Source: Ahaetulla prasina
Taxonomy: Eukaryota > Chordata > Lepidosauria > Squamata > Colubridae
DNA length: 64,000 nucleotides
Assembly (NCBI RefSeq): GCF_028640845.1
Contig: NC_080542.1
Span: 63,191,064-63,255,063, forward strand
Direction of reading: 5' to 3'
Part shown: positions 9,456 to 19,849 of the stretch, one piece after another
Layout of the letters: every line of letters begins with the position of its first letter
How positions within the stretch are numbered: the first letter of the stretch is position 1
Program-made: the position numbers and the translations under genes
The notes under the pieces: generated by a model
Told to the model about the DNA's origin: nothing
The model's input: the letters and a program-made list of their open reading frames with translations, nothing else
The model's database searches: none

Positions 9456-10098
9456 CAACCTTGGATGAACTACAAAAAAGACTGGACTCTGAAAATGGGA
9501 AAACCTTGGTCACCCAACTTCACATGGGAATCATGCAACAGTTGAAACTCCTGAGCCGGCAAGCACTTCTATTTGCCAGTCTATATGATCCAAAGTTAAG
9601 GGATGATTGTATATGCTGATGATCTACTTGGAGGCCAGAAGATGACACTGCAGCCAGGAAGATGAAACTGAGCCTGTTAATATGCGCTCATCCAGCAATA
9701 GCCACAGCCCTAATTTTGATACCAGATTTTTCTGGCAGTCTCAAGCACACCAACCTCAATTTGGGCCAGTGTTTGGGCCGGGAAGATTGTATAGTTTTTA
9801 TTTATTTATTTATTTGTCAAAAACAACAGTATATATAAGTATAAACATGAAATAACCATACGAATTGGATACAACAAAGGGAACATTAGGACAGGAAAGC
9901 TGGTGCTCTTATGCATGTCTCTTACAGACCTCTTAGGAATGGGGTGAGGCCAACAGTAGATAGTCTTTGGTTGAAGTTTTGGGGTTTTTTGGAAGAGACC
10001 ACAGAGTCAGGTAGTGCATTCCATATTTCATATGAAATAACCATACGAATTGAATACAACAAAGGGAACATTAGGACAGGAAAGCTGGTGCTCTTATG
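9456..10098 (-). mobile_element. Composite LINE 3' end plus downstream flank, 643 bp, with long target-site duplication
   Basis: A 39-bp direct repeat flanks the block (9417-9455 and 10099-10137), so the whole 643 bp inserted as a unit. On the minus strand it holds a second copy of a 3' UTR piece (10030-10098), then the 3' end of a CR1-like LINE (9795-10020) with a TTTA-type tail (9797-9815). After the tail come about 335 bp of non-LINE sequence, which also follow the LINE tail at 16277-16600. The most economical reading is 3' transduction of flanking DNA, with the duplicated UTR piece arising by template switching. Confidence 0.75.
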
Positions 10099-10137
10099 CT
10101 AATATTTTCTGTGATATTTAAAAAGTCCATCTAGCTT

Positions 10138-11150
10138 ACTTTAAAAATGTGTGTTTGTCTTTATCTTATTTGAAAAGCTTATTTTATTTCTTAACAGATA
10201 AGGGAGATGCTTTGGATCAGTTTCAATTAAAGATGCCAACATATGTACTACTGATAATTACCAGTCTGAGGCTAACAGAGAAATTTTCTTCTGAAAGTCT
10301 TTTCACTGTTGTTAAAAACATAGAGCTCAATGCTCTGAGTATCATCAACATTTGTTTTCATTTGCTTCACATAGTTCCTAATCAGATCCAAAATATTTCT
10401 ATCAAATCATTACTTGATTATGATAGAAATATTGGGAGAAAATAATAAAAACAACTGATTTAATCTAATTCACTTCTACCCACAACCCACGTTGGAGACG
10501 GTGAATATAGGTCAATAAAAACTCTACATTTTATCACAGCAGCAAAAATAATATACTCATAGAAATGGAAAAGTAATAACATAACGACCAAAGATAATTT
10601 GATTAGAAAAGTCTTGGAATGTGCAGAAATGGATAAACTTACAAAGGAGATACAAGAAAAAGAAGGAACAGAATATTATATAGTGTGGGAGAAATGGTAC
10701 AAATGGCTAGAGGACAGAGATAAAAGGCAAGGAAAGATCAAATAAGGAAGATAGGAGCAAAAATGTAACAACAAATAAGAAGAAACAGAAAAAATGTAGT
10801 TTGTAGAAATAAAATTGGGTACACTGTTATTTAAATGTATATATGTAAATAAATTAATATTAGACTTCTATGTATAAAGGATATATTGAAATAAGGGAGA
10901 AAAAATGGACAAGTGAGAAATATTTAACCGTTGCGAAATTGTTAGAAAGAAACTATTATTTAAAGATTCTTTTTTGTTTTTTGATTTTTTTTTAATAAAA
11001 ATTATTTTTTTAAAAAAAACTCTGCATGGTTTTTCTTATTTAAATAAGCATTTGTGAACCTTCCAACCTAAGATAACCTGAGCAATTCACAATCAGCCAA
11101 AAGTTATATTTTTCCTTGATTCAGTAATTGATGACCACAATAATACAGGC
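10138..11150. other. AT-rich unique sequence
   Basis: About 1 kb of AT-rich DNA with homopolymer runs (T and A tracts near 10975-11015). The 98-codon frame at 10149-10445 has AT-driven composition and no recognisable domain. No gene is called. Confidence 0.5.
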
Positions 11151-11154
11151 AAGT

Positions 11155-11236
11155 TTTATTCTTGCCTGTACACCGCCCTGAGTCCTTCGGGAGAAGGGCG
11201 GTATAGAAATCAAATAAATAAATAAATAAATAAAAT
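11155..11236 (+). mobile_element. L2 3'-end fragment
   Basis: The sequence CACCGCCCTGAGTCCTTCGG, then GAGAAGGGCGGTATAGAAATC and an (AATA)n tail, is identical in type to the 3' ends of the longer L2 copies at 35.8, 36.9 and 19.9 kb. It is a very short 5'-truncated insertion with no coding sequence. Confidence 0.85.
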
Positions 11237-11336
11237 AATACTGACCACCACCAGTTAGAACAATTAAAGAGATCTTTATTGCTATTATGGGATGAGAGGA
11301 AACTGTATCATGACTGTCTTTCATGAATCCTTAATG

Positions 11337-11402
11337 GCAATAATTCAATCAATCAATCAGAATAGAGCTGGAAGGGACCATTAAGGTCATTTGAAATCTT
11401 TT
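11337..11402 (-). mobile_element. CR1 3'-end fragment
   Basis: The plus-strand reading AGAATAGAGCTGGAAGGGAC with a short (AATC)n tail is the complement of a CR1 3' terminus. Only about 65 bp remain. Confidence 0.7.
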
Positions 11403-11754
11403 AAGAATTTAGAGATCATAAACGGATTATTATTTGATTTGGGACATATCATATAATTGGTTAGAAAATAGAAGTAAAGAATAAGAACATAAAGATAATT
11501 TAAGAAGTATTAAGTTAAAAGATAAAATATATAGTTACGAATAATGATATAATATATATAAAACAGATATGTATTTAAAGGGTTAGGAAGAACAATGAAA
11601 ATAACTGATATGTATTTATGAGTGATACGCGTACTGGAGTGCTGTAAAGATTGATAATGTGATATAAAATGAAGAAAAATGTTCAATAAAAAAATTTTTT
11701 AAATTAAAAAAAAGAATTTAGAGACCAGTAACTTAGCCAACAATCTAGAAATGT
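11403..11754. other. AT-rich sequence without recognised features
   Basis: No motif or frame is supportable. A run of T and A near 11690-11712 lies just before the next element. Confidence 0.5.
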
Positions 11755-11762
11755 GTGGTGAC

Positions 11763-11923
11763 CAGGGGCGAGTTTCAAAACTTGTCACCACCGGTTTGCT
11801 CATGGGTGTGCACTCTCTCTCATGTGTGCACTTTTGTGCCTGCACAGAAGCATCCGGGTGGGTGGGTGGAGCCTCCTGCCACTGCTACTACCGGTTCACC
11901 CGATTGGGGGCAACCCACCACTG
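11763..11923. mobile_element. hAT-like MITE, 161 bp (ACCGGTTCG family)
   Basis: The termini are CAGGGGCGAGTTTC and GGGCAACCCACCACTG. Exact 8-bp duplications GTGGTGAC lie at 11755-11762 and 11924-11931. The internal CACCACCGGTTTGC and TACTACCGGTTCACC motifs link it to the copies at 3998, 44056, 45633 and 55125. It is noncoding. Confidence 0.88.
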
Positions 11924-12300
11924 GTGGTGACCATTTCTCCTAAAGATGATGAGGATAGAGATTTGCTGGAATCTTTTCCTCTAGGTCCAGGAGAATAGGG
12001 CAACTTCACAACTTCACAAGCAGTGCTATTAGGCAACAACAGAAGCAAATGTCTTGTTTTGAATATTTCTGTTTATATATTCTAACCTCTTTCAGTACTG
12101 CTTGCAAATAAGTCATAACTCTTAGCCATTCCTGAGTATTTCATATATCTCCCTCTAGTTTACAGATTTGTGTACAGGATTCTATGACTAACGCATCATC
12201 TCCTTTTGTCTTCCTGTTTTGATGAAACTTCAGTCACTGATTTAAGAAAGATCCAGATACAAATTATACTATATATTATATTATCTTTATTATAATCTCA

Positions 12301-12683
12301 TGCAGATAGCCCTCGATTTACAACCACAATGGAGCTCAGAATTTATGTTGCTAAGTGATAAATGAGTTTACGTTGCTAGGTGAGTTTCATTCCATTTTAC
12401 AACCTTTCTTGCCACATTTGTTAGGTGAATCATTGCAATTGTTAAATTAGTAATACAGTGAACAAGTGAATCGTGCTTGCCAGAAGGTTGCAAAAGGGGA
12501 TTACATGACTCTGGGACACTGTACACATTATAAACCAGTTGTCAAGCATCCAAATGTAAATCATGTGATCATGGGGCTGCTGCAACAGTCAGAAGTGTGA
12601 AAAATGGTCAAAAATCACTTTTTTCAGTATCATCGTAATTTCAAATGGTCATTAAATGAATTGTAAGTTGAGGACTACCCGCA
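12301..12683. mobile_element. TA-type MITE (ACAGGTAGTCC family)
   Basis: This is a diverged copy. The left end reads CAGATAGCCCTCGATTTACAACC and the right end GTAAGTTGAGGACTACCCGCA. Internal motifs (TTATGTTGCTAAGTG, TGCCAGAAGGTTGCAAAAG, AAATCACTTTTTTCAGTATC) are those of the family. The terminal TA pairs have mutated to TG/CA, which suggests age and CpG-type decay. Confidence 0.85.
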
Positions 12684-13111
12684 CTATTCACCTCACTTTT
12701 TCTCACTTTCAGACAAATATATTTCTTTGCATTAGACCACTAAACTGTTTATTTTACACTTAAGTGACTGATAGGAATAGGACAGACTGCTATGAAAACA
12801 TATTGATAAGTAAAATGAATAGATGAGTAAGATTAAAGAAATTGCTAAAATTTCTTAGATAAGAGTGAGACGTGAATTCAAGTTAGTGAAGATTTATTTT
12901 TGCAGTTAACTGTGCCAGCTCTTTTCATTTACTGTAAGTAATGGATCTGACAAAGACTTTTAGTATCTCCAGTAATGAAATTATAACTTATTAGCTAACA
13001 CAAAGAAAAATTCACTAGTTGATTCAATACATCATACTTACACGTGGCTTGATGTTAAATGCAGAAATATAAATCACGGGCTATATCTAGCCCTTGAACC
13101 TGGGGATGCAC

Positions 13112-13425
13112 ATCCAGGTAGTCTTCAGTTAGAACCAGCAATCCCATCACTAAGTGATATGGCATTAAGCAAGACACCATATGATTAAAACTTGTGATTT
13201 TACTGCCCAGTTTCTCTATTGACTCTGCTTGTCAGAAACCACCCAAGAAGCATGCAAATGGCAATCATGCAACCGTGGGATGCTGAGGTTGTCATGAATG
13301 CCCATCAGTTACAAAGTGTTCAATTCTTGATTGAAGGGGGCTGCAATAGTTATAAATGTGAGGATCGGCCATAAAGCTGTCCTTTTACCACTGTCATAAC
13401 ATTGGTCACTAAACAGAGCAGTCAG
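13112..13425. mobile_element. TA-type MITE (ACAGGTAGTCC family), degenerate
   Basis: The left end CCAGGTAGTCTTCAGTTAGAACC and internal CATTAAGC, GACTCTGCTTGTCAGAA and TTGGTCACTAAAC motifs identify an old copy. The right end is mutated beyond clean recognition. Confidence 0.65.
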
Positions 13426-16276
13426 TAGGGAGGATTATATATATATTGGGTACTCATGATGGGGTGAATACATGCAGCACTTTACTGTATGTCAACGTAA
13501 TTCAGTTTTTCCATATACTATTTTTTTTTATCTTAAAAAACTCTCCTGGGAGTTGTTGGAAAATCGTTCTTTTATTATTAACTCCACTGGTTTTATATTT
13601 TTCCATTTTTGTTTGGCCAAATATTCTCTGACTATTATCTGACTCAATGACACAGTGAAATAGGTGTGGGACAGATAAGAACAGAATTATGGAAGGTAGT
13701 GTTAGTCTTTCTATTCTGCATTATCTTTTATCTCCAGGATCCAAATTCACTTCAGACCTCTTTTACAGGTACTGGAAAAGGAAAATAAAAACAGCATAAT
13801 TTACTTAGGTACTCCATAGAAAATATTTTAATACTGAAGAGCTATTTTGGTACAGGCACTCTGCCTTTCATCTTTGATTGTGGCTTTTTCTGCCATAGTC
13901 AGTTTTATTTTCACCTCAACTTTATATCTGAGTCCTTTAATTTTTATTAAGGCAGCAGAAAAGGGTATATAAAGAATCTCTGAACTGCTAGAACTAACCA
14001 AAAAAAATAATTGCAGAGAGTCCTATTCACATGAGGAACTGTAGAAGAGAAAAGCAAACACTAAACAATTTGATAAAAATTATAGGATATGAAAAAAAGA
14101 AGAATATAATTCTTTTCCAAACAATCCCACTGAAATGTTTAGTTTGAGCAAAGATGTCTCCCAACAATAGCTAACAGTGAAGAGAACAATCATAAAAACT
14201 CCGAGGTTGTGCCATTAGAACAAGACATGGGTGCACTCAGTATATATAAAGATGCCCTATTTCATCGGTTCACCCAGGATTCTTCTCACTGTTTGCTAGT
14301 GACTCTAAAAGTTTCAGACAAAACCCAGCTGAAAATGCCAGAAACAGAATCAAGTTCTGTAAAAGCCAAGAGTTGTGTTATAGGTACACAGACATTTATG
14401 GAAGATTGGTCTATTGATAGTAATTAGCCACTGTTATCTTAATAGAATCTCTCCATTTGTAGAAAATGCCATCTGAGAAGGCTAACCATTATTCATAGAG
14501 AGCAAAACTTCACCATCCTTTTGTTCTTCAGTTTATGTGTGTATGTATTAAAAACTACCCATGCTTTCTCTCAGGTGAAAAGCAGATGAAGGAGAGATTA
14601 AGAAATAACTTGTAAAACAGACTGTGATTCACAGATGGTAGCTTCTTGGTCATGTTCTGAATATAAAAACCTTAGGAAAAGCTACATGAAATTCAGTTTT
14701 ACATATTGTTTGATCCTCAATTTTTAATTAAATAATTAACTTTGAAAATAGTCTGATTTGAATAAAAATCATGGCTAATGTAGTATTCACATTATGGAAG
14801 TAACAAATCAAACATAAATTATCTAGGGAAGCTGTGCTACTTATCACCTCATCCTAAGCATATTAACTTGACTAGGTCATCTGGACGGGTTTACATATTG
14901 CATTAAGCTTTGGTGTCTGTAATCAAAGTTTCTTAATAAATTATAATTATGTTAGTTCACATTTGTTAAATCATGAATTACAAACCCAAGTGGCTGGAAT
15001 CATGTATTATTCTAAACTAAGACCAAACAAATCACATTGTAGTTTGGTGCAGTATATGAACCTAGACACTAATTTTTAGATTATGTATTCCACATAGTGG
15101 AATCAAAGTTATTTCACAACATATAGTTTTCTCCCCACACCTACTCTCAATGGCTTCCCAAGCAAAGGAAATTTTTAAACAGAAAATCCCAGACATTAGT
15201 GCTCAAACAGACATTGGCTAAAAACATATCCCTAAATTAGTTGGCTGAAAATAAAACTATTTTTCAACCTGAAAAATACCTATCATTGAATCTGATGCAA
15301 TCTTTAAGAAAGGCCTCTTCTAGAGCAAGTTTCGAATTATTAGGAATAACAATTCTCCCGTTTGGTAGATACACAGGCAAGCATTCTTTTTCTTTTTCAT
15401 TTCAGGCCAATCTCCTTCTCCATCCAGTTGTGTCTAAGGAGGCATAGCCCTTAAACCATATCCCCACATATCTGAGCAAGTCGTGATTATGAGAATAAGA
15501 CCAGTTTATCAGAGGAGGGCATTGTCAAAATTTACTGTTTAAGGGAGGTAGGCCTGCTTTCTGAAATCATCAATAAGGCTACCAGCTGGCATCATGTTAG
15601 CTGAGGGTTGAGGAAGGATGCAGCATTTAGAGGGGAAATCTTTACTCTGGCAAAATATAGAGAAGTAGAGCTGAGGATGCTTCTTCAGTCTTCTTTGTTC
15701 CAACAACCCAGGGGCTAAGATAGTGTTCAGGAAGAGAAGAAGTAGTTAGCTGCTTCTAAATCTGAGTTCACAGCATATGATCATATGGTGGCCTGGATAT
15801 ACTTGACATGACTCATGCAACTGAAGCTAGGAGTGCTGTCATCAACTGTGTAATTGAGGACTAGATGTCTGGACAACCAAATAGACTTAATAATTGAATG
15901 GTACCCATTCAGGTGTAATTTATTGGCACCAGCTATAAAAAAACATATGTGACTGTGTACAATAATCTTTGCCTTGAGATAGTCAGCACAAATTTCAGCT
16001 GAACAAACAGCAAATTGCTACCAGAGCTTTCACAGAGAAGTGTCACAAGATATCTGATTATTTCTACCAGAATGTGAAAGACTAGATCAACACCAAATGA
16101 AGCACCAAATGAAATGAATGAATCAACAACAAATGAAGCACCAGTTAATCTAACACCTGATTTTTCAGGATGTCCCCCGCTGTAGAACTGCATCTTGTTT
16201 AAATGACATTGAGAAGTGGTGGGTAGAGATACTGACCCAGCTCCTGCTGTTCTTTTCTTATATTGAAAAAGAAAAC
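13426..16276. other. AT-rich unique sequence, no supported gene
   Basis: About 2.9 kb without a recognisable repeat or gene. One unassigned open frame (14143-14427, listed separately) stands out. The rest has frequent stops in all frames. A few polypyrimidine stretches before AG dinucleotides could act as splice acceptors, but none is joined to a convincing exon. Confidence 0.45.
14143..14427 (+). other. Unassigned open frame (about 95 codons), possible exon or old coding fragment
   Basis: The frame after the stop at 14140 stays open to the TAG at 14425-14427. Its amino-acid composition is mixed, unlike the AT-driven frames around it; it includes VVPLEQDMGALSIYKDA and a Ser-rich stretch before an IGTQTFMEDW ending. 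It has no ATG near its start (the internal GTG at 14209 is not a eukaryotic start), no family I recognise and no clear acceptor or donor pair. An internal exon, a retro-copy fragment or chance are all possible. Confidence 0.15.
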
Positions 16277-16603
16277 CTTGGGTGAACTACAGAAAAGACT
16301 GGACTCTGAAAATGGGAAAACCTTGGTCACCCAACTTCACATGCAACAGTTGAAACTCCTGAGCCGGCAAGCACTTCTATTTGCCAGTCTATATGATCCA
16401 AAGTTAAGGGATGATTGTACATGCTGATGATCTACTTGGAGGCCAGAAGATGACACGGCGGCCAGGAAGATGAAACTGAGCCTGTTAATATGCGCTCATC
16501 CAGCAATAGCCACAGCCCTAATTTTGATACCAGATTTTTCTGGCAGTCTCAAGCACACCAACCTCAATTTGGGCCAGTGTTTGGGACGGGAAGATTGTAT
16601 AGT
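16277..16603 (-). repeat. Second copy of the LINE-linked flank block
   Basis: About 325 bp matching 9458-9795 at nearly every base, with one 9-bp in-frame deletion relative to the first copy (GGAATCATG absent after CAACTTCACATG). It lies directly 3' of a LINE tail in both places. On the plus strand the first 50 codons are open in both copies (a KRLDSENGKTLVTQLHM segment, then ASLYDPKLRDD) before a shared stop. Its origin is unknown. Confidence 0.85.
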
Positions 16604-17215
16604 TTTTATTTATTTATTTATTTGTCAAAAACAACAGTATATATAAGTATAAACATGAAATAACCATACGAATTGGATACAACAAAGGGAACATTAGGAC
16701 AGGAAAGCTGGTGCTCTTATGCATGTCCCTTACAGACCTCTTAGGAATGGGGTGAGGCCAACAGTAGATAGTCTTTGGTTGAAGTTTTGGGGATTTTTGG
16801 AAGAGACCACAGAGTCAGGTAGTGCATTCCAGGCATTAACAACTCTGTTACTGAAGTCATATCTTCTACAATTAAGATTGGAGCGGTTCACTTTAAATTT
16901 AAATCTATTGTGTGCGATTGTATTGTTGCGATTGAAGCTGAAGTAGTCTTCGACAGGAAGGACATTGTAGCAGATGATTTTATGAGTTATACTCAGGTCA
17001 TGCCAAAGGTGGCGGAGTTCTAAATTTTCTAAACCCAGGATTTCAAGTCTGGTGGCATAAGGTATTTTGTTGTGGTCAGAGGAGTGAAGAACTCTTCTTG
17101 TAAAATATTTTTGGACACGCTCAATTGTATTAATGTCCGAAATGAGTTGTGGGTTCCAGACAGGCGAGCTGTATTTGAGAATTGGTCTAGCAAATGTTTC
17201 ATATGCTCTGGTTAG

Positions 17216-17524
17216 TTAGTGTAATCTTTCTGGAGAAGAAGCTACAACTCTTAAAGCCTTTTTGGCAATGTAGTTGCAGTGGGCTTTGGCACTTAGATCG
17301 TTTGATATGAAAACTCCAAGGTCTTTGACGGGGTGAGGGTCATCTACAAGGTAATATCCATCAAGCTTGTATTTAGTATTCTGATTCTTTTTTCCAATGT
17401 GTAAGACAGAGCATTTGCTGGTTGAAATTTGGAGCTGCCAAATTTTTGACCATTCCGACACAAAGTCAAGGTCTTTTTGAAGGGTAGCCGCATTTTTGGT
17501 AGTGTTAAATAGTTTTAACATCAT
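17216..17524 (-). pseudogene. CR1-like ORF2 fragment after the RT palm
   Basis: A 102-codon piece with KLFNTTKNAATLQKDLDFV, WSKIWQLQIS and VKDLGVFIS segments, continuing the RT of the overlapping frame. It overlaps 17505-17963 by 20 bases with a shift. It belongs to the same decayed LINE. Confidence 0.8.
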
Positions 17525-17963
17525 CAGCGAAGAGAATACAATTACTTATAATATGGTCAGAGAGCTCGTTAATGTATAATATGAAGAGTGATGGTCCTAG
17601 AACACTGCCTTGGGGGACACCACCATTGACAGAAGCAGGATTTGATAGGGCACTGCCTATTTTGATCACTTGTTGTCTGTTTGACAGGAATGCTGTTATC
17701 CATATATGGAGGGGTCTGGAGATGCCGTAGGATTTTAGTTTTAGAAGAAGTTTGTCATGTACCACTGAGTCAAAAGCTTTGCAGAAGTCTATGTAAATTG
17801 CATCTATTGCTTTGCCCTGATCAAGATTTGTAGTCCATATGTTTTTGCAGTGAAGAAGTTGTAAATTACAGGATATTTTTTTTCTGAAACCAAATTGTTT
17901 ATTAGAGAGTAGATTGTTTGTTTCAAGGTGGAGGATGATGGATTGGTTGATGATTGATTCCAT
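17505..17963 (-). pseudogene. CR1-like ORF2 fragment: RT palm
   Basis: A 152-codon open piece covering the RT palm. It retains AFD (first catalytic Asp) and FADD (the YxDD box), so this segment is catalytically intact on paper. A frameshift just after FADD moves the continuation into the frame at 17216-17524, which carries the post-palm residues. Without the 5' part of ORF2 it cannot function. Confidence 0.85.
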
Positions 17964-18659
17964 TACTTGGCAGGTGACGCAGCATAAAGAAATTGGTCTG
18001 TAATTTTCAACCAGGCTGGGGTCTCCTTTTTTGAAGACAGAGATGACCGTGGCTAGTGACCATAGTTTGGGAAAGGAGCTGGTCCTGAAAGATTTTTCAA
18101 AGATTATGCTTATGGGTTTTGCTGTAACAGTGGAAAGCTTTTTTAAGAAGTATGCACCTAGACCATCAGGTCCAATAGATAAAGATGGTTTCAGTCTGTG
18201 AAGGACCTTTTCAATATTATCTTCTGTGAAATCTATTTGTGTTAGATCATTGTAATCAGTCCTGAACTACAAAATCCAGTTAACCATTAAATTTCAAGAC
18301 TTAGTTTTCTGCTTCTTATTGCTAGCTAAATTCTCTTATTTCTCTTTATCAAAAGAGCCAAAACATTCTGTGTTTATCAAAGTAAAAGGTAGCCTGAAAC
18401 TGAGAGAACATGTCAATGTTTGGTAAGGAAGTAAAAACCATCCTTTTTCAATAGGTTTTTTTTATATATTAACTTTTGGGAGATTTGTTACCAAATGGGT
18501 TTAGTCTTATTAGATTGAAGCTTTTAACTTTTTTATGGTCTAGAATTTTTATAAAATAAATACTGTAAATAAGCAGACAAAATTTTGGAATGTAACTTTT
18601 GTTTGTAAGTTTGAAACAAAATACATGTTCCATTTCATGCACACATCTAGTTTTGACTA

Positions 18660-19840
18660 AGAATAGACTAGAATAGATTTTTTTTGATTGGCCAAGTGTG
18701 ATTAGACACACAAGGAATGTGTCTTGGTGCATATGCTTTCAATGTACATAAAAGAAAAGATACATTCATCAAGAATCATAAGGTATAACACTTAATGATA
18801 GTCATAGGGTGCAAATAAGCAATCAGGAAACAATATAAATATAAATTGTAAGGGTACAAGCAACAAAGTTACAGTCATACAGTCATAAGTGGAAGGAGAT
18901 GGGTGATGGGAATGATGAACAGATTAATAGTAGTGCAGATTTAATAAATAGTTTGACAGTGTTAAGGGAATTATTTGTTTAGCAGAGTGATGGCGTTCAG
19001 GAAAAACTGTTCTTGTGTTTAGTTGTTCTGATGTGTAGTGCTCTATAGCATTGTTTTGAGGATATTGATATTGTTTTGAGGATATTGTTTCAACTTCAAA
19101 ACATTGTTTTGAAGTTGAAACAGTTTATGTCAAGATGCAAGGGGTCTGTAAATATTTTCACAGCCCTCTTTTTGACTTGTGCAGTATACAGGTCCTCAAT
19201 AGAAGGCATGTTGGTAGCAATTGTTTTTTTTCTGCAGTTCTAATTATCCTCTGAAGTCTGTGTCTGTCTTGTTGGGTTGCAGAACCAAACCAGACAGTTA
19301 TAGAGGTGCAGATTACAGACTCAATAATTCCTCTGTAGAGCTGAATCAGCAGCTCCTTGGGCAGTTTGAGCTTTTTGAGTTGGCGCAGAAAGAACATTCT
19401 TTGTTGTGCTTTTTTGATGATGTTTTTGATGTTAGCTGTCCATTTTAGATCTTGTGATATGGTAGAACCTAAAATGTTGAAGGTCTCTACTGTTGATACT
19501 GTGTTGTCTAGTATTGTAAGAGGTGGAAGTATGGAAGGGATACTCCTGAAGTCTACCATCATTTCTACGGTTTTGAGTGTATTTAGTTCAAGATTGTTCT
19601 GATTGCACCACAAGGCTAGTTGTTCAACCTCCCATCTGTATGCAGATTTATCGTTGTCTCGAATGAGACAGATCACTGTTGTGTCATCTGCGAACTTCAG
19701 TAGTTTAACAGATGGATCATTAGTGATGCAGTCATTGGTATACAGAGAGAAGTGGGGAGAGCACACAGCCTTGGGGGGCCCCTGTGCTAATTGTACACAT
19801 ATCTGATGTGATTCTGCTTCACTTCACCTGCTGCTTTATT
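18660..19840 (-). mobile_element. L2-like LINE (second subfamily), 3' part
   Basis: A minus-strand element with a 3' UTR reading GGCCAAGTGTGATTAGACAC and GGAATGTGTCTTGGTGCATATG on the plus strand, a very common squamate repeat end. Its ORF2 remnant (19158-19766) shows FADD, an LNTLKTVEMMVDF segment and a TSITVWFGS segment, an arrangement like the fragment at 3186-3997. A small internal duplication is visible near 19060-19110 (GTTTTGAGGATATTG repeated). It is 5'-truncated near the next L2 insertion. Confidence 0.82.
19158..19766 (-). pseudogene. L2-like ORF2 fragment, RT end and C-terminal region
   Basis: 202 codons covering LKFADDTTVICLI (YxDD equivalent FADD), the post-palm thumb and the region with QRMFFLRQLKKLKLPKEL and YRGIIESVICTSITVWFGS. 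The endonuclease and the first catalytic Asp lie outside the copy. After RTAEKKQLLP the normal C-terminus is lost, so the last residues are aberrant. Confidence 0.82.
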
Positions 19841-19849
19841 TTCATATGC

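Larger units (their letters stand above)
16604..18262 (-). mobile_element. CR1-like LINE, 5'-truncated, with RT and 3' UTR
   Basis: A minus-strand LINE of about 1.66 kb ending in a TTTA-type tail (16604-16622). Conceptual translation gives an RT with [32 protein letters not shown] and FADD motifs, followed by an HIGKKN..YKLDG segment and a C-terminal region with DLGVFISNDLSAKAHCNYI. It is the same family as the copy at 30418-32177. The clade belongs to the CR1/L2/Jockey group but is not resolved further. The start near 18255 is a 5' truncation inside ORF2, before the RT palm. Confidence 0.85.

Noticed and set aside
10149..10445. 98-codon plus-strand frame
   Set aside because: Composition is what AT-rich DNA gives by chance (Leu, Ile, Phe, Ser, Asn); there is no domain, no strong start and no neighbours.
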